Counted from the first letter of the stretch, positions 34,004 to 44,137 are shown. The stretch: 64,000 nt of DNA from Chloroflexota bacterium (GCA_028874075.1 JAPPLU010000068.1:35537-99536), one strand, 5' to 3'. Notes: generated by a model from the sequence alone, not told the origin. Made by a program: numbers and translations.

Positions 34004-34831
34004 TTACCAAGGCTTCCTGTACTTTACCTTTACAAGGCAGAGACCCTTCGCTGGAAGAGTCGGGATTGCGCCTATTGAATCTACGCTGGTACTGTTTTCT
34101 AGTCCTTCAAGTATTTCCCTGATTGCACCTACCGGCAAACTCGCCTTGCCAATTGCTGCCAGCACCGCATTTGTCCGCCGTATCTGGTGCTGCATAAAAC
34201 CGCTGGCTTCGCAGACAATGTTGACAAAGTCAGTATCGTCTCGTCCATGGGCTACTTCCCAACGGTCAACCCTCCGAACCGTACTCCGGTCCGCTGGGTG
34301 GGCGGGCGCAAAGGCTCTGAAATCGTGGACCCCCAACAGGTCCTTTGCCGCCAGGTTCATGTATTCAACATTTAAGGGTTCTGAGATCCAGTGGCTGTCC
34401 CGCCGCCAAAGGGCTGATGGGCGAGAACGGTTCAAGATTCGATACCGGTAGGTCCTGCTGACTGCATCCCTGCGGGCATTGAAGTTACCGTCTACCTCCG
34501 AGGCTCGCAACACCCTGATGTCATCAGGGAGATAGTAGTTTAGCGCCCCTACAAAGGTATCGGAGGTGTAGGTACTCTTTGCCTCGAAGTCCACCACCTG
34601 GCCCAGCGCATGAGCTCCCGAGTCGGTTCGACTGGCGCCGCGAACCCTGATATTCTCCCTCGTCAGGCGGTATAGCGCTTTTTCGAGTTCTCCTTGTATG
34701 GTGGGTTCCCTGGCTTGGAGCTGGAAACCTGCGTAATTAGTACCTTCGTATTCGATCTCAAGGGCCAGGCGACGCGCCTTCGCAGGTGATTCTATGTCTG
34801 CATCACTGGCGACGGAATCGTCCGGCGACAA
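34004..34831 (-). CDS. truA: tRNA pseudouridine(38-40) synthase
   Basis: Converts uridines 38-40 of the tRNA anticodon stem-loop to pseudouridine. 275 residues, with the catalytic Asp in [37 protein letters not shown] and F-M-Q-H-Q-I-R-R. The N-terminal extension of about 20 residues before [10 protein letters not shown] starts at a TTG (34831) with a weak GGAG; a shorter start is possible. Between rplQ and rplM, as in many bacterial alpha operons. Confidence 0.93.
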   Translation of the reverse strand: MSPDDSVASDADIESPAKARRLALEIEYEGTNYAGFQLQAREPTIQGELEKALYRLTRENIRVRGASRTDSGAHALGQVVDFEAKSTYTSDTFVGALNYYLPDDIRVLRASEVDGNFNARRDAVSRTYRYRILNRSRPSALWRRDSHWISEPLNVEYMNLAAKDLLGVHDFRAFAPAHPADRSTVRRVDRWEVAHGRDDTDFVNIVCEASGFMQHQIRRTNAVLAAIGKASLPVGAIREILEGLENSTSVDSIGAIPTLPAKGLCLVKVKYRKPW

Positions 34832-34853
34832 TCGAAGCCCCGCTCCTAAGACC

Positions 34854-35207
34854 CTAGACCAACTCTATGACGGCCATCTGAGCGCCATCCCCCTGCCGTG
34901 GGCCCAATTTCACGATCCTGGTATATCCGCCAGGACGAGTCTCGTAGCGAGAAGCAAGGTCGTCGAACACCTTCTTGACTACCTGTTTGTTGGGAATTTG
35001 GGCCAGCGCCAGTCGGCGGTGGTGCAAATTTCCCTTCTTGCCGTGAGTGATCAACTTTTCGGCCACGATTCGGGTTTCCTTGGCCTTGGCCAGGGTGGTG
35101 GTTATTCTTTCGTGCCGGATCAACTCGCAAGTCAGCCCCCGGAGCAGGGCCTTCCGCTGGTCCTTGTATCGACTGAGATTCCGGCCGGCTACTCGGTGGG
35201 ATGCCAT
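34854..35207 (-). CDS. rplQ: Large-subunit ribosomal protein bL17
   Basis: L17, near the 50S exit tunnel, 117 residues. Typical text: [32 protein letters not shown] and [14 protein letters not shown]. Three bases after rpoA. Confidence 0.97.
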   Translation of the reverse strand: MASHRVAGRNLSRYKDQRKALLRGLTCELIRHERITTTLAKAKETRIVAEKLITHGKKGNLHHRRLALAQIPNKQVVKKVFDDLASRYETRPGGYTRIVKLGPRQGDGAQMAVIELV

Positions 35208-35210
35208 GGC

Positions 35211-36386
35211 CTAGCAGTCCTCCTCATCTTCTTCAAAGTCATAGTCCAAGTCATCGTCGATGTCATCATCATCGTCGCCCATCCTGGTCAAGGCACCAAT
35301 CAGGTTTTCCATGCCCTGGGATGACGGCACTACTGAAATCCCCTCCATCTCGTCACGGTCATCGTCGACCATGGCTAGGGCCGCGTCGACGCTGCCGCCG
35401 TCGGAGGCACCGGCAGTACTCGCACCGACACCTTGTTCGGCCAGCCGGGAGCGTAATTCGCTGAGTGACTTCTCGCCGAAGTTGCGAATCTTCAGCAATT
35501 CGTCGTCCGACATCTCAAGCACTTCACCGACCCTGGTGATGTGAGCCCGCTTCAGGCAGTTCAAAGTCCGGTGAGACAATTCCAGCCTTTCAATGGGGGT
35601 CTGGTAAAGCTCCGGCGACAAGTTCAGGCTGGGCCGGCTGGTCAGGGTAGCGCCGCCGCCGGCAAGGTTCTTGAAGAGGAAGAAGTCCTCTACGAGGGAG
35701 TCTGCCGCCTCGCTCAGCGCATCCAGGGGTGAAATTGTGCCGTCGGTCCAGAGTTCCAGCACCAGCCTTTCATAGTCCGTTCTCTGGCCTACCCTGGTAG
35801 GTTCTCTGGTGTAGTTGACCTTTCTTACCGGGTTAAAGATCGCATCCACCGGGAGCACGCCCACCTGGAGCCCCGAACTACCCTCGGACTGGGTGGCCGG
35901 ACGGTATCCAAGGCCGGACTCCACGTTAAACTCGATGGACAGGGTAGCCCCCGGGTCATCAAGGGTGGCCAGATGCAACTCTGGATTAACGATTTCAAAA
36001 TCGCTCGATGTTGCGATGTCCCCAGCGCAAATCCTGCCTTCGCCCTGCACGTCCAGCCGCATCTTGCCAGTGCGGTCGCTCTGGGCGTGGATGCGGATTC
36101 GCTTGATGTTCAGAAGAAGGTCCATAACTTCTTCCTTGACACCCGGAATCGCTGTGTATTCGTGAACCACGTCTTCAATTTTCACCCACGTGATTGCGCT
36201 GCCACGAATGGAGCTCAGCAGGAACCGGCGGATGGGGTTGCCGATAGTGTGAGCAAATCCCGGAACCAGCGGTTCCAGGGCAACCATGGCGTACTCATCC
36301 GTGGATTCCAGCACGGTAATGCCAGGCTTGATATTTTCGGTAACCCCTTCCGGTGGCCCCGATGGGAGGATATAAGTATCCAGCAT
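35211..36386 (-). CDS. rpoA: DNA-directed RNA polymerase alpha subunit
   Basis: RNA polymerase alpha, the assembly platform of the enzyme, 391 residues. The N-terminal domain shows P-G-F-A-H-T-I-G-N-P-I-R-R-F-L-L-S-S-I; the C-terminal domain, contacting UP elements and activators, shows L-S-H-R-T-L-N-C-L-K-R-A and I-R-N-F-G-E-K-S-L-S-E-L. Beyond it lies an unusual tail of about 70 residues ending in a run of Asp and Glu (D-D-D-D-D-I-D-D-D-L-D-Y-D-F-E-E-D-E-E-D-C), which most alpha subunits (about 310-340 residues) lack. Eight bases after rpsD. Confidence 0.97.
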   Translation of the reverse strand: MLDTYILPSGPPEGVTENIKPGITVLESTDEYAMVALEPLVPGFAHTIGNPIRRFLLSSIRGSAITWVKIEDVVHEYTAIPGVKEEVMDLLLNIKRIRIHAQSDRTGKMRLDVQGEGRICAGDIATSSDFEIVNPELHLATLDDPGATLSIEFNVESGLGYRPATQSEGSSGLQVGVLPVDAIFNPVRKVNYTREPTRVGQRTDYERLVLELWTDGTISPLDALSEAADSLVEDFFLFKNLAGGGATLTSRPSLNLSPELYQTPIERLELSHRTLNCLKRAHITRVGEVLEMSDDELLKIRNFGEKSLSELRSRLAEQGVGASTAGASDGGSVDAALAMVDDDRDEMEGISVVPSSQGMENLIGALTRMGDDDDDIDDDLDYDFEEDEEDC

Positions 36387-36394
36387 GAGACTTA

Positions 36395-37021
36395 CTACCT
36401 CGAATAGAACTCTACAATCAACCTGGAGTTAATGGATTGGGACAAGTCCTCGTCCGCGGGCAAAGCTACCACTTCTCCCACCATCTCATTCACATCCAGT
36501 GCCAGCCAGGAAGGCACGGGCCGCTTGGGAATGCCGTCGGTCCGCTCCTTGAAGAAATCCGAATTCTTGGATGACTCTTTCCAGGCAATGGTATCGCCCA
36601 TCTTTACCAGGAAGGACGGTATGTTGGTTTTCACGCCGCGCACCGTAAAGTGCCCGTGGCGAACCATCTGCCTCGCCTGTTTCCGCGAATCGGCGAAGCC
36701 AAGCAGATAGACCACATTGTCCAGGCGGCGTTCCAAGGTTCGCAGCAGGTTCACACCGCTGATCCCCGGAGCGTTAAAGGCCTCCGTCATATAGCGGCGG
36801 AACTGGCCCTCCATAATCCCGTAAATCTGGCGGGCTTTCTGCTTTTCCCGCAGGTGAACGCCGTAATCGGACGGACGCCGGCGGCGGTTGTTCTGGTCTC
36901 CCGGAGGCGAGTGCCGGCGTTCCACCGCACACCGGGGCGTAAAGCACCGGTCGCCCTTCAGAAATAGTTTCTCGCCTGCCCTGCGGCAAAGCCGGCAGGA
37001 TGGACCTGTGTATCTTCCCAT
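36395..37021 (-). CDS. rpsD: Small-subunit ribosomal protein uS4
   Basis: S4 nucleates 30S assembly and in many bacteria represses the alpha operon. 208 residues with a zinc-type N-terminus: C-x2-C (residues 9 and 12) and C-x4-C further on (D-R-C-F-T-P-R-C). Then R-R-R-P-S-D-Y-G-V-H-L-R-E-K-Q-K and the S4 RNA-binding domain L-E-R-R-L-D-N-V-V-Y-L-L-G-F-A. Lies between rpsK and rpoA. Confidence 0.97.
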   Translation of the reverse strand: MGRYTGPSCRLCRRAGEKLFLKGDRCFTPRCAVERRHSPPGDQNNRRRRPSDYGVHLREKQKARQIYGIMEGQFRRYMTEAFNAPGISGVNLLRTLERRLDNVVYLLGFADSRKQARQMVRHGHFTVRGVKTNIPSFLVKMGDTIAWKESSKNSDFFKERTDGIPKRPVPSWLALDVNEMVGEVVALPADEDLSQSINSRLIVEFYSR

Positions 37022-37031
37022 AATCCTTCTT

Positions 37032-37415
37032 CTATACCCTTCGTCGCTTCGGCGGCCTGCAGCCGTTGTGCGGGATTGGAGTTACGTCGCGGATGCTGGT
37101 TACCACCAGCCCCGCGCCCTGGAGGGACCTGATAGCCGCTTCACGGCCGGCCCCCGGGCCCTTGATATGAACGTCGATCATGCGAAGGCCCATATCCATG
37201 CCTCGCCGGGCGGCCTGTTCAGCAGCCCGCTGAGCCGCAAAGGCAGTGCCCTTACGGGAACCCTTGAAACCAACGGTTCCGGCGCTGGCCGATGCGATCA
37301 CGTTCCCGTCGGAGTCGGTAATGCTGACCAGCGTATTGTTAAAGGTAGAGTATATGTAGGCCCGCCCCTGGGGCACCGTTCGACGTTCCCGCCGGCGAGT
37401 TCGTGGTCTGGGCAT
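37032..37415 (-). CDS. rpsK: Small-subunit ribosomal protein uS11
   Basis: S11 lines the platform near the mRNA exit. 127 residues; [27 protein letters not shown] and [17 protein letters not shown]. Directly follows rpsM (24 bp). Confidence 0.97.
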   Translation of the reverse strand: MPRPRTRRRERRTVPQGRAYIYSTFNNTLVSITDSDGNVIASASAGTVGFKGSRKGTAFAAQRAAEQAARRGMDMGLRMIDVHIKGPGAGREAAIRSLQGAGLVVTSIRDVTPIPHNGCRPPKRRRV

Positions 37416-37439
37416 AAACTTCCCTCGATAAGCTTCGGT

Positions 37440-37832
37440 TTACTTCTTGCCACCGGTACGGCGGCCGCGACCGGCCACGGTACGGCGCGGGCCCTTTCGG
37501 GAGCGCGCGTTGGTGCGGGTCCTTTGTCCGTTCACGGGCAGGCCCCGGCGATGCCGCAGACCCCGATAGGAGCCGATTTCGATCAGGCGGCGGATGTTCT
37601 GGTTGACGTCCCGACGAAGGTCTCCCTCCGTCATGTATTCACGGTCCACAATCTCCCGGATCCGGTCAACCTGGTTTTCCTCTAGTTCGTACATCCTGGG
37701 AGACATATCCGGGTCGATGCCCGCCTTCTCCAGGATTTCGGCGGCGATTACCGGCCCAACACCATAGATGCTGCGCAGGGCAATGTGGGCCCGCTTGCGG
37801 TCGGGCACGTCTACTCCGGCGATACGTACCAT
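37440..37832 (-). CDS. rpsM: Small-subunit ribosomal protein uS13
   Basis: S13 in the 30S head, bridging to the large subunit. 130 residues: [52 protein letters not shown]. Begins the alpha-operon segment after rpmJ. Confidence 0.97.
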   Translation of the reverse strand: MVRIAGVDVPDRKRAHIALRSIYGVGPVIAAEILEKAGIDPDMSPRMYELEENQVDRIREIVDREYMTEGDLRRDVNQNIRRLIEIGSYRGLRHRRGLPVNGQRTRTNARSRKGPRRTVAGRGRRTGGKK

Positions 37833-37860
37833 ATCCTTAACCTCCTGAAAGTGCGGTCAA

Positions 37861-37974
37861 CTAGCCCTGTCGCTGGGCGTGACGGGCATTGGAACAGATA
37901 ACCCGTACGACACCCTTGCGCTTGATAATGCGGCACTTGTCGCACCGGGGCTTTACTGATGCAGTTACTTTCAT
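37861..37974 (-). CDS. rpmJ: Large-subunit ribosomal protein bL36
   Basis: A 37-residue L36, easily missed for its size. It reads [21 protein letters not shown] and ends with [12 protein letters not shown]. The C-x2-C...C...H set (C11, C14, C27, H32) is the zinc-binding form. Position between infA and rpsM is the canonical one. Confidence 0.96.
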   Translation of the reverse strand: MKVTASVKPRCDKCRIIKRKGVVRVICSNARHAQRQG

Positions 37975-38017
37975 AATGTTCTCCCGGCAACCGAAGGGAA
38001 GGTCGCCAAGGCTGGCC

Positions 38018-38236
38018 TCACTTGAAGCGGTAGGTGATTCGGCCTCGACTCAAGTCGTAGGGCGACAGTTCCACAAGCACCCGGTCACCGGGGAGCACTC
38101 GGATGAAGTGCATTCGAATCTTCCCCGAAACGTGGGCCAGGACCTGGTGATCGTTGGGGAGTTCCACCCGGAACATGCCGTTGGGCAAGGCTTCAGTTAC
38201 CTTGGCTTCTACTTCAATAGCTTCCTTCTTCGGCAT
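38018..38236 (-). CDS. infA: Translation initiation factor IF-1
   Basis: IF-1 blocks the A site during initiation. 72-residue OB-fold: [46 protein letters not shown]. Between map and rpmJ, as usual. Confidence 0.97.
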   Translation of the reverse strand: MPKKEAIEVEAKVTEALPNGMFRVELPNDHQVLAHVSGKIRMHFIRVLPGDRVLVELSPYDLSRGRITYRFK

Positions 38237-38294
38237 AACCCTCCTTGCAGTTGCGCTCCTCTACTTCGGTCAATCGAAAATCGTTAGTCCAGTG

Positions 38295-39101
38295 TTAACT
38301 GTGCTTCGTCAGAATTTCAGGCCCATCTTCGGTGATAGCGATGGAATGCTCGAAATGGGAGGACAACAAGCCGTCGGCGGTCACCACCGTCCAGTTATCA
38401 TCCAGAATCCTGGTCTTCCAGTCTCCGACATTGAGCATGGGTTCAATGGCAATGCACATACCGGCGCGCAGCAACTGACCCCGACCAGGTTGACCGTAAT
38501 TTGGCACCTGAGGGTCTTCGTGAAGGAAGCGGCCTATACCGTGTCCTACAAATTCTCGTACGACGCCGTATCCTCTTGCTTCGCCGAACGTCTGCACCGC
38601 CGCGCCAATGTCTCCGATCCGATTTCCAGGTTGGGCCGCCTTGATACCTTCCTCAAGACTCAGGCGGGTGGCTTCCATCAGGTCAAGGGCCTCCTGGCTC
38701 ACCTCGCCGACGGCCACTGAAACCGCCGCATCGCCGATGAACCCTTCGATGGTGGCGCCCACGTCCATCTTGATGATGTCTCCTTCCTTGAGAACGCGCT
38801 TCCCAGGAATCCCGTGGACAATCTCTTCATTGACGGAAGCACAGATCGAACCGGGAAAGCCCCGGTACCCTTTGAAAGTCGGCTTGGCCCCGTGGCCAGT
38901 TATATTCTTGTAGGCAATGTTGTCCAGTTCCCTGGTGGTTATGCCCGGTTCCACCGACCGCTTCAACAGGGTCAAAGTGTCGCCCACGATGGAGCCAGCT
39001 AGACGCATAGCGTCCAACTCCTGGGCCGACTTGATAGTTATCCCACCGGTATAGGTAGATGCCGAATTGGATGCTGTCTCTACTTTTGGTTTTCGATTCA
39101 T
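38295..39101 (-). CDS. map: Methionine aminopeptidase, type I
   Basis: Removes N-terminal methionine from new proteins using two divalent metals. 268 residues. Metal ligands are visible in K-M-D-V-G (Asp), F-I-G-D-A-A (Asp), F-V-G-H-G-I-G (His), A-I-E-P-M (Glu) and F-E-H-S-I (Glu). A short N-terminal extension of about 20 residues precedes [11 protein letters not shown]. Lies 59 bp after adk. Confidence 0.96.
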   Translation of the reverse strand: MNRKPKVETASNSASTYTGGITIKSAQELDAMRLAGSIVGDTLTLLKRSVEPGITTRELDNIAYKNITGHGAKPTFKGYRGFPGSICASVNEEIVHGIPGKRVLKEGDIIKMDVGATIEGFIGDAAVSVAVGEVSQEALDLMEATRLSLEEGIKAAQPGNRIGDIGAAVQTFGEARGYGVVREFVGHGIGRFLHEDPQVPNYGQPGRGQLLRAGMCIAIEPMLNVGDWKTRILDDNWTVVTADGLLSSHFEHSIAITEDGPEILTKHS

Positions 39102-39160
39102 GATTTCAGACCTGCTGTCAATTTTGCCAATAGCAAAACTGAATTTTAACCTGACTGGCC

Positions 39161-39823
39161 CTAGGTGTCCAGTTGAAGCGCTTTCAGGGCCCGCGCGTTT
39201 ATTTCTTCGATGGCGCCCACGCCGGAGATTTCCTTGAGTAGTCCGTTCTCCCGGTAAAAGTCCAGCACCGGAGCCGTCTGATCCTGGTAGACTCCGATCC
39301 TCACCTGCACCGCTTCTGGCCGGTCGTCCTCACGCTGGAACAATTCACCTCCGCACCGGCTACAGGGCGGCGGTGATTCGAACTGCTCCGGCTCCAGGTT
39401 ATAGGGGGCCTGGCACGAGCGGCAAAGAAAGCGGCCACCCAGCCTCTTGACCAATTCATCCTGCGGCACATCTACCAGCAAAGCGCTGACCAAAGGAATG
39501 GCCTTTTCTTCCAGAACCTTGTCCAGCGCCACCGCCTGTTCCCGCGTGCGAGGAAAACCGTCCAGGATGAAGCCCGAATCCCGACCCACTTGCACGATCT
39601 TGTCCATGACCATTTCAATTACCAGGTCGTCCGGCACCAGCAACCCCTGGTTCATGAATTCGGCGGCCTTGGTTCCCAGCGACGTTCCCTGTTGCAAATG
39701 GGACCGGAACAGGTCGCCCGTGCTGATATGGGCCAACCCCAACCCCTCTTTTAGCAACTGGGCCTGTGTTCCTTTGCCTGCTCCCGGAGGCCCAAACAAT
39801 GCCAGTCGAATGGATGAAGTCAT
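39161..39823 (-). CDS. adk: Adenylate kinase, zinc-lid type
   Basis: Interconverts ATP, AMP and ADP. 220 residues, P-loop [14 protein letters not shown]-binding T-G-D-L-F-R-S-H and D-G-F-P-R-T. The LID carries four cysteines, C-R-S-C and C-S-R-C, a structural zinc site. The gene starts 2 bp after secY ends, so translation is probably coupled. Confidence 0.97.
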   Translation of the reverse strand: MTSSIRLALFGPPGAGKGTQAQLLKEGLGLAHISTGDLFRSHLQQGTSLGTKAAEFMNQGLLVPDDLVIEMVMDKIVQVGRDSGFILDGFPRTREQAVALDKVLEEKAIPLVSALLVDVPQDELVKRLGGRFLCRSCQAPYNLEPEQFESPPPCSRCGGELFQREDDRPEAVQVRIGVYQDQTAPVLDFYRENGLLKEISGVGAIEEINARALKALQLDT

Positions 39824-39825
39824 GG

Positions 39826-41157
39826 CTACCGAAGGAATCCTTCGTAGTTTCTCATCAGAAGCTGGGCTTCCAACTGCCTCAGGGTGTCCAGGCCGACACC
39901 TACCATGATCAACAGGCTGGTGCTGCTTAACTGGATGGCCTGTACATTAGTGACCAGCGACGCCAGGTAAGGGACTATCGCGACGAACCCCAGGAACAGA
40001 GCCCCTCCAGTGGTGATTCGGACTATAACGTGGTTGAGGTACTCCTGGGTAGGCCGGCCAGGCCGGATGCCCAGGACGAATCCCCCATTTCGCTGCAGGT
40101 TCTCCGCCAGGTTTTGCTGCTGGAACACCACCAAGGTGTAAAAGAACGTGAATATCACCACCAACAGGAAAACGAACACCCAGTAAATAGCAGAAGTGGG
40201 ATTAAACAGGTCCGCGAAGAATCTGGCCACATCCCCCAGAAGCCCCGTACTGGTAGCAAAGTAGGTCGCAACCGTGCCGGGCAATATCACAATGGAAAAG
40301 GCAAAAATCAGCGGAATCATACCCGCGGAATTAATTCTCAAGGGGATGTAGGTCGCGCCACTCTGGCGGTACATTCGCCCCCCACGGAAAATGCTTCTTC
40401 CGTATTGCACCGGAATCCGGCGGTGGGCCTCGTTAAACAACACAATCAGCGCAATGATCAGCACTCCGATAATCACAAAGAAGCCAATTCCCAGCACGTC
40501 CTGCCGATCAAGGAACCCTTGGGTAATCAAGCCGGGAAAACCGGCCACGATACCGGCGAAAATGATGAGAGATATGCCGTTACCAATCCCTCGCTCGGTA
40601 ATCATCTCACCCAGCCAAACCAGGAACATGGTGCCGGCGGTCATGGAGATTATGGCGGCCAGCGTAGGCAGCAAAGCCGGCCCGGTAAATCCGACGTTGG
40701 TCAGCACGTTGCTCTGCTGCAGCAGGATCAACTGGCCGAAACCCTGGGCTACAGCGATTGGCACCGTCAACCAGTGCACAATGCGGTTTATTTTGACCCG
40801 GCCAGCCTCGCCTTCCCGGGACAGTTGCTGCAAAGACGGAATAACCGGCGTCAGCAACTGCATAACAATAGACGCAGTAATGTAAGGAAAGACGCCCAGG
40901 GCCACGATGCTCATGCGGCTCAGGGCCCCGCCACTGAACAGGTCCAGGAATCCCAGAAGCTGGTTATTCTCGAACAGGTCCTGGAGCTGCACCGTATTGA
41001 TCCCCGGAATGGGGATGTGGGATACAAACCGGTAAAGGGCCAGAATTGCCAGGGTAAAGAGAATCTTCGCCCTGAGATCAGGCAGGCTGAATGCGTCGAT
41101 GGCGGCCTGTATTAAACGGGGCCAGCGTCCCCCTCCTTGTGTCTCCGCCGAAATCAT
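39826..41157 (-). CDS. secY: Protein translocase subunit SecY
   Basis: The membrane pore of the Sec translocon, 443 residues with about ten transmembrane helices. Recognisable are P-G-I-N at the plug region, L-S-R-E-G-E-A-G-R, G-N-G-I-S-L-I-I-F-A-G-I and R-I-P-V-Q-Y in the large cytoplasmic loop, and G-I-R-P-G-R-P-T-Q-E-Y near the C-terminus. Four bases after rplO. Confidence 0.97.
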   Translation of the reverse strand: MISAETQGGGRWPRLIQAAIDAFSLPDLRAKILFTLAILALYRFVSHIPIPGINTVQLQDLFENNQLLGFLDLFSGGALSRMSIVALGVFPYITASIVMQLLTPVIPSLQQLSREGEAGRVKINRIVHWLTVPIAVAQGFGQLILLQQSNVLTNVGFTGPALLPTLAAIISMTAGTMFLVWLGEMITERGIGNGISLIIFAGIVAGFPGLITQGFLDRQDVLGIGFFVIIGVLIIALIVLFNEAHRRIPVQYGRSIFRGGRMYRQSGATYIPLRINSAGMIPLIFAFSIVILPGTVATYFATSTGLLGDVARFFADLFNPTSAIYWVFVFLLVVIFTFFYTLVVFQQQNLAENLQRNGGFVLGIRPGRPTQEYLNHVIVRITTGGALFLGFVAIVPYLASLVTNVQAIQLSSTSLLIMVGVGLDTLRQLEAQLLMRNYEGFLR

Positions 41158-41161
41158 TTAC

Positions 41162-41605
41162 CTAGACTTCCTCCACAGCGCCGCCCGCGGCCTCGATCTT
41201 TGACCGGGCCGAACCCGTGAACCTGTTCGCCACTACGGTTAGAGACTTGCCCAATTCCCCATTGCCAAGAATCTTCACGGGGGAATTCAGGTTGGGCACC
41301 ATTCCCTGGTGATACATTTCCTCCGGTGTCACCCTAGATCCGGCATCAAATGCTTCCAGGTCTTCCAGTTTCACCATGTGAAAGTGAGTCTTGAACTTGT
41401 TGTTAAAGCCCCGTTTCATGGGGAGACCCTTGATCAGGGGCAGCTGGCCGCCCTCAAATCCGGGCCTGATCCGATATCCGGACCGGGACTTTTGACCTTT
41501 CATCCCCCGGCCGCCGTAGCTGCCCTGGCCGGCTGCGTCGCCCCGACCTACCCGCTTGCGGTTCTTCCGCGCGCCGGGCGAAGGGGTAATTTGATGTTCC
41601 ATCAT
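41162..41605 (-). CDS. rplO: Large-subunit ribosomal protein uL15
   Basis: L15, a late-assembly 50S protein, 147 residues: P-S-P-G-A-R-K-N-R-K-R-V-G-R-G, G-R-G-M-K-G-Q-K-S-R-S-G, F-E-G-G-Q-L-P-L, K-R-G-F-N-N-K-F. Two adjacent ATGs; AGGAG is ten bases before the first. A 123-bp spacer separates it from rpmD, the longest inside the spc segment. Confidence 0.96.
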   Translation of the reverse strand: MMEHQITPSPGARKNRKRVGRGDAAGQGSYGGRGMKGQKSRSGYRIRPGFEGGQLPLIKGLPMKRGFNNKFKTHFHMVKLEDLEAFDAGSRVTPEEMYHQGMVPNLNSPVKILGNGELGKSLTVVANRFTGSARSKIEAAGGAVEEV

Positions 41606-41728
41606 GGCGCTTGTGCTCCTGGATAATTCACCCCGGAGCCCTGGCCTGGCAACCGTCAGGCCGCTTCCGGGGTACGAATCGGTTGTTCAGTAAATGCAAG
41701 GCAAGGGGACTAACCCTCGCCCTTCAAA

Positions 41729-41917
41729 TTAACCCTCGGGAATTTCCTCTACCTTCAGGAGGTGAGAAACCTTGTTCACCATGCCCCGAATGGTCGGCGT
41801 ATCGCCCACGGTCACGGATTGATGGAGCCGCCGGAGTCCCAGGGCCTGCACTACTCTCCGCTGGTTCTGTGGCTTGCCAATGTAGCTCTTGGTCCACGTA
41901 ATCTTGAGTTGGGCCAT
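41729..41917 (-). CDS. rpmD: Large-subunit ribosomal protein uL30
   Basis: L30, 62 residues: L-K-I-T-W-T-K-S-Y-I-G-K-P-Q-N-Q-R-R-V-V-Q-A-L-G-L and V-G-D-T-P-T-I-R-G-M-V-N-K-V. The start is the ATG at 41917; the frame is open 25 codons further but that overlaps rpsE without homology. Confidence 0.96.
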   Translation of the reverse strand: MAQLKITWTKSYIGKPQNQRRVVQALGLRRLHQSVTVGDTPTIRGMVNKVSHLLKVEEIPEG

Positions 41918-41939
41918 TCTTGCACCTGTCAATCGCCGA

Positions 41940-42473
41940 CTAGTCGGCCGCTTGAGTACCCAGCCGGCGGGCGATTTCAACCTGAGGATCACGCAATTGG
42001 CGCAAAGCCTCCAGGGTCGCCTGGACTGTATTAATGGGGTTGCGTGAACCCAGGGACTTACCCACCACGTCCCGCACGCCGCCCAGTTCCAGGATGGCGC
42101 GCATGGCTCCGGCGGCGATAATGCCTGTGCCCTCCGGGGCCGGCTTAATCACAACTATTGAAGCGCCAACCTTGACGGAAATTTCATGGGGTATCGTGCT
42201 GCCCTTGATGGGGATCTTTACCATGTTCCGGCGGGCGATAGCGTTACCCTTCCTTACGGCATCGGGAATTACCAGCGCCTTGCCCATGCCGGCTCCCACG
42301 TTGCCGTCGCTGTCTCCCACAACCACCAGCGCGTTAAAACGCAGCCGCCGGCCGCCCTTTACTACCTTGGCGATGCGGCGGGTGTAGACCACCCTCTCGG
42401 TGAACCCCGAAGGGTCTTCCTCCCTTTCCCGCGGCGGACGATTGGGACGCGGCCTGTTTCCTGTGCTAACCAT
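41940..42473 (-). CDS. rpsE: Small-subunit ribosomal protein uS5
   Basis: S5, a fidelity protein at the mRNA entry, 177 residues. The family core includes V-V-Y-T-R-R-I-A-K-V-V-K-G-G-R-R-L-R-F, G-D-S-D-G-N-V-G-A-G-M-G-K-A and G-S-R-N-P-I-N-T-V. The first 20 residues are a Pro/Arg-rich extension. It overlaps the rplR stop by one base (TGATG arrangement), indicating coupling. Confidence 0.97.
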   Translation of the reverse strand: MVSTGNRPRPNRPPREREEDPSGFTERVVYTRRIAKVVKGGRRLRFNALVVVGDSDGNVGAGMGKALVIPDAVRKGNAIARRNMVKIPIKGSTIPHEISVKVGASIVVIKPAPEGTGIIAAGAMRAILELGGVRDVVGKSLGSRNPINTVQATLEALRQLRDPQVEIARRLGTQAAD

Positions 42474-42841
42474 CAGAACTGGAGACCTCCCTCTCGTGCT
42501 GCTTCGGCCAGGGCCTTCACCCGGCCGTGGTACTTGTAACCCCCACGGTCAAAAACCACACGGCTGATGCCCCTTTCCAGCGCTCGCTGGGCCAACATCT
42601 GCCCCACCGCAGTGGAAACCGCCGTCTTGGGACGAATCGGGTTTCCAGCCTCCTGGTTTGCTTCCTGGCTGGAAACAGCTACCAGGGTCCTGCCGTCAGT
42701 ATCGTCAATTATCTGGGCATAAATGGAGCGCAAGCTTCGGAACACGCACAGCCTCGGCTGTTCTGGACGGCCCGACACCTTCTTGCGTACCCGGCGGTGT
42801 CGAACATTTCTCAGTTTGCGGGAATCTCTGTCTCTGGGCAT
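42473..42841 (-). CDS. rplR: Large-subunit ribosomal protein uL18
   Basis: L18, which binds 5S rRNA in the central protuberance. 122 residues: [29 protein letters not shown] and [17 protein letters not shown]. Overlaps rpsE by one base. Confidence 0.97.
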   Translation of the reverse strand: MPRDRDSRKLRNVRHRRVRKKVSGRPEQPRLCVFRSLRSIYAQIIDDTDGRTLVAVSSQEANQEAGNPIRPKTAVSTAVGQMLAQRALERGISRVVFDRGGYKYHGRVKALAEAAREGGLQF

Positions 42842-42883
42842 GAGTTGAACACTACTCCGATGGGCAAATGAGCTCTTTCTTGT

Positions 42884-43474
42884 TTAGGCCTTGCGGGCCG
42901 CCGCCTTGCCGGGCTTGAAATGTAGTACCTCACCCTGGTAGCGGATTCCCTTTTCCTTGTAGGCGTTGGGTGGTCGTACCTTGCGGATCTGCGCGGCCAG
43001 CTCGCCCACCTTCTGCTTGTCTATCCCTCGGACGTGGACCCGGTTGTTGCCCTCCACCTCCAGGGTGACTCCTTCCCGGGGCTGAATCTCCACCGGGTGG
43101 CTGTAGCCCACGTTCAGGACTATGCCCTCTCCGGACTGCTGGACGCGATAACCCACGCCCATCAGTTCCAGGGTCTTGGTGTAGCCATCGGTCACGCCAA
43201 CCACCGCGTTGGCAATCAGACTGCGGGTCAGTCCGTGAAGGGAGTGATGGAACTTCCGTTCCGACATCCGTTCCACTATAACCTGACCGTCCTCCAGCTT
43301 AACGATGACCTCAGGATGATAATTCTGGGTCAGGGTTCCCCTGGGTCCCTTGACGGTTACGCCGCCGTATTGAATCTCGACTTCCACCCCGTCCGGTACG
43401 GGAATCGGTTTCCGCCCAATACGGGATAGGGTGCGTCCTTCATTAGTCTCTCGTTCCAGCGTGTTACCAGACAT
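42884..43474 (-). CDS. rplF: Large-subunit ribosomal protein uL6
   Basis: L6 near the GTPase centre, 196 residues. The usual S-R-I-G-R-K-P-I-P-V-P start motif is reached at residue 17; there is no start codon there, so a 16-residue N-terminal extension is real. V-K-G-P-R-G-T-L, G-V-G-Y-R-V-Q and P-P-N-A-Y-K-E-K-G-I-R-Y are diagnostic. It overlaps the rpsH end by 11 bases. Confidence 0.96.
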   Translation of the reverse strand: MSGNTLERETNEGRTLSRIGRKPIPVPDGVEVEIQYGGVTVKGPRGTLTQNYHPEVIVKLEDGQVIVERMSERKFHHSLHGLTRSLIANAVVGVTDGYTKTLELMGVGYRVQQSGEGIVLNVGYSHPVEIQPREGVTLEVEGNNRVHVRGIDKQKVGELAAQIRKVRPPNAYKEKGIRYQGEVLHFKPGKAAARKA

Positions 43475-43862
43475 AACAGAGCAGTTCTCCTCCTATGCCG
43501 AGTCGCCAGGCCTGCCGGCCGGTCATGACACCCTGGGAAGTGGAAACAATGGCAACACCCAAACCACCATAGACCCGGGGTATCTCGCCCTTACCCACAT
43601 AGACCCGAAGACCGGGCTTGCTCACCCGCTTCAACCCGGTAATCACCGGCTCCCGCCCAGTGCGGTACGCTATGTGAATTCGCATGGTCGGGAACTGGTG
43701 TCCCCGGGGCATGTCGAAATCCCTGATGTAGCCCTGCTCCTTAAGGATGGTGGCAACCGAAGCCTTGAGTTTTGAGTGTGGCACCAAAACCGATTCGTGG
43801 CGAGAGTGAATCCCGTTACGAATCCTGGTAAGCATATCAGCGACTGGGTCTGTAACCGGCAT
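43464..43862 (-). CDS. rpsH: Small-subunit ribosomal protein uS8
   Basis: S8, a primary 16S-binding protein and in many bacteria the spc operon repressor. 132 residues: D-P-V-A-D-M-L-T-R-I-R-N-G, R-V-Y-V-G-K-G-E-I-P-R-V, G-L-G-V-A-I-V-S-T-S-Q-G-V-M-T, ending with G-G-E-L-L-C-Y-V-W. Confidence 0.97.
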   Translation of the reverse strand: MPVTDPVADMLTRIRNGIHSRHESVLVPHSKLKASVATILKEQGYIRDFDMPRGHQFPTMRIHIAYRTGREPVITGLKRVSKPGLRVYVGKGEIPRVYGGLGVAIVSTSQGVMTGRQAWRLGIGGELLCYVW

Positions 43863-43917
43863 AGTGCGTTAATCTCCTGAATTGAACAATAGCGCTGGGA
43901 ATCACCCCGGCCGGCCG

Positions 43918-44103
43918 TTACCAACTAGCCTTTCGAATGCCAGGTAGTTCCCCGGTGAGGGCCATCTGCCGGAAGCAAATACGGCAGATTCCAAAATATC
44001 TGATGTAAGCCCTGGGTCGGCCGCACCGGTGGCACCGGTTGTATTTGCGCACAGGATGTTTGGGTTCCCGCATCCACTTCTGGACCATAGACTTCTTAGC
44101 CAA
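43918..44103 (-). CDS. rpsN: Small-subunit ribosomal protein uS14, zinc type
   Basis: The short (61-residue) type-Z S14 of the 30S head. The zinc site is C-H-R-C-G-R-P and C-R-I-C-F-R; the end is G-I-R-K-A-S-W. The zinc form is typical of Gram-positive and many deep-branching lineages. Between rplE and rpsH. Confidence 0.97.
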   Translation of the reverse strand: MAKKSMVQKWMREPKHPVRKYNRCHRCGRPRAYIRYFGICRICFRQMALTGELPGIRKASW

Positions 44104-44137
44104 GGTATCTCCTCGGATAACTGTTTAGCGTCGGCGG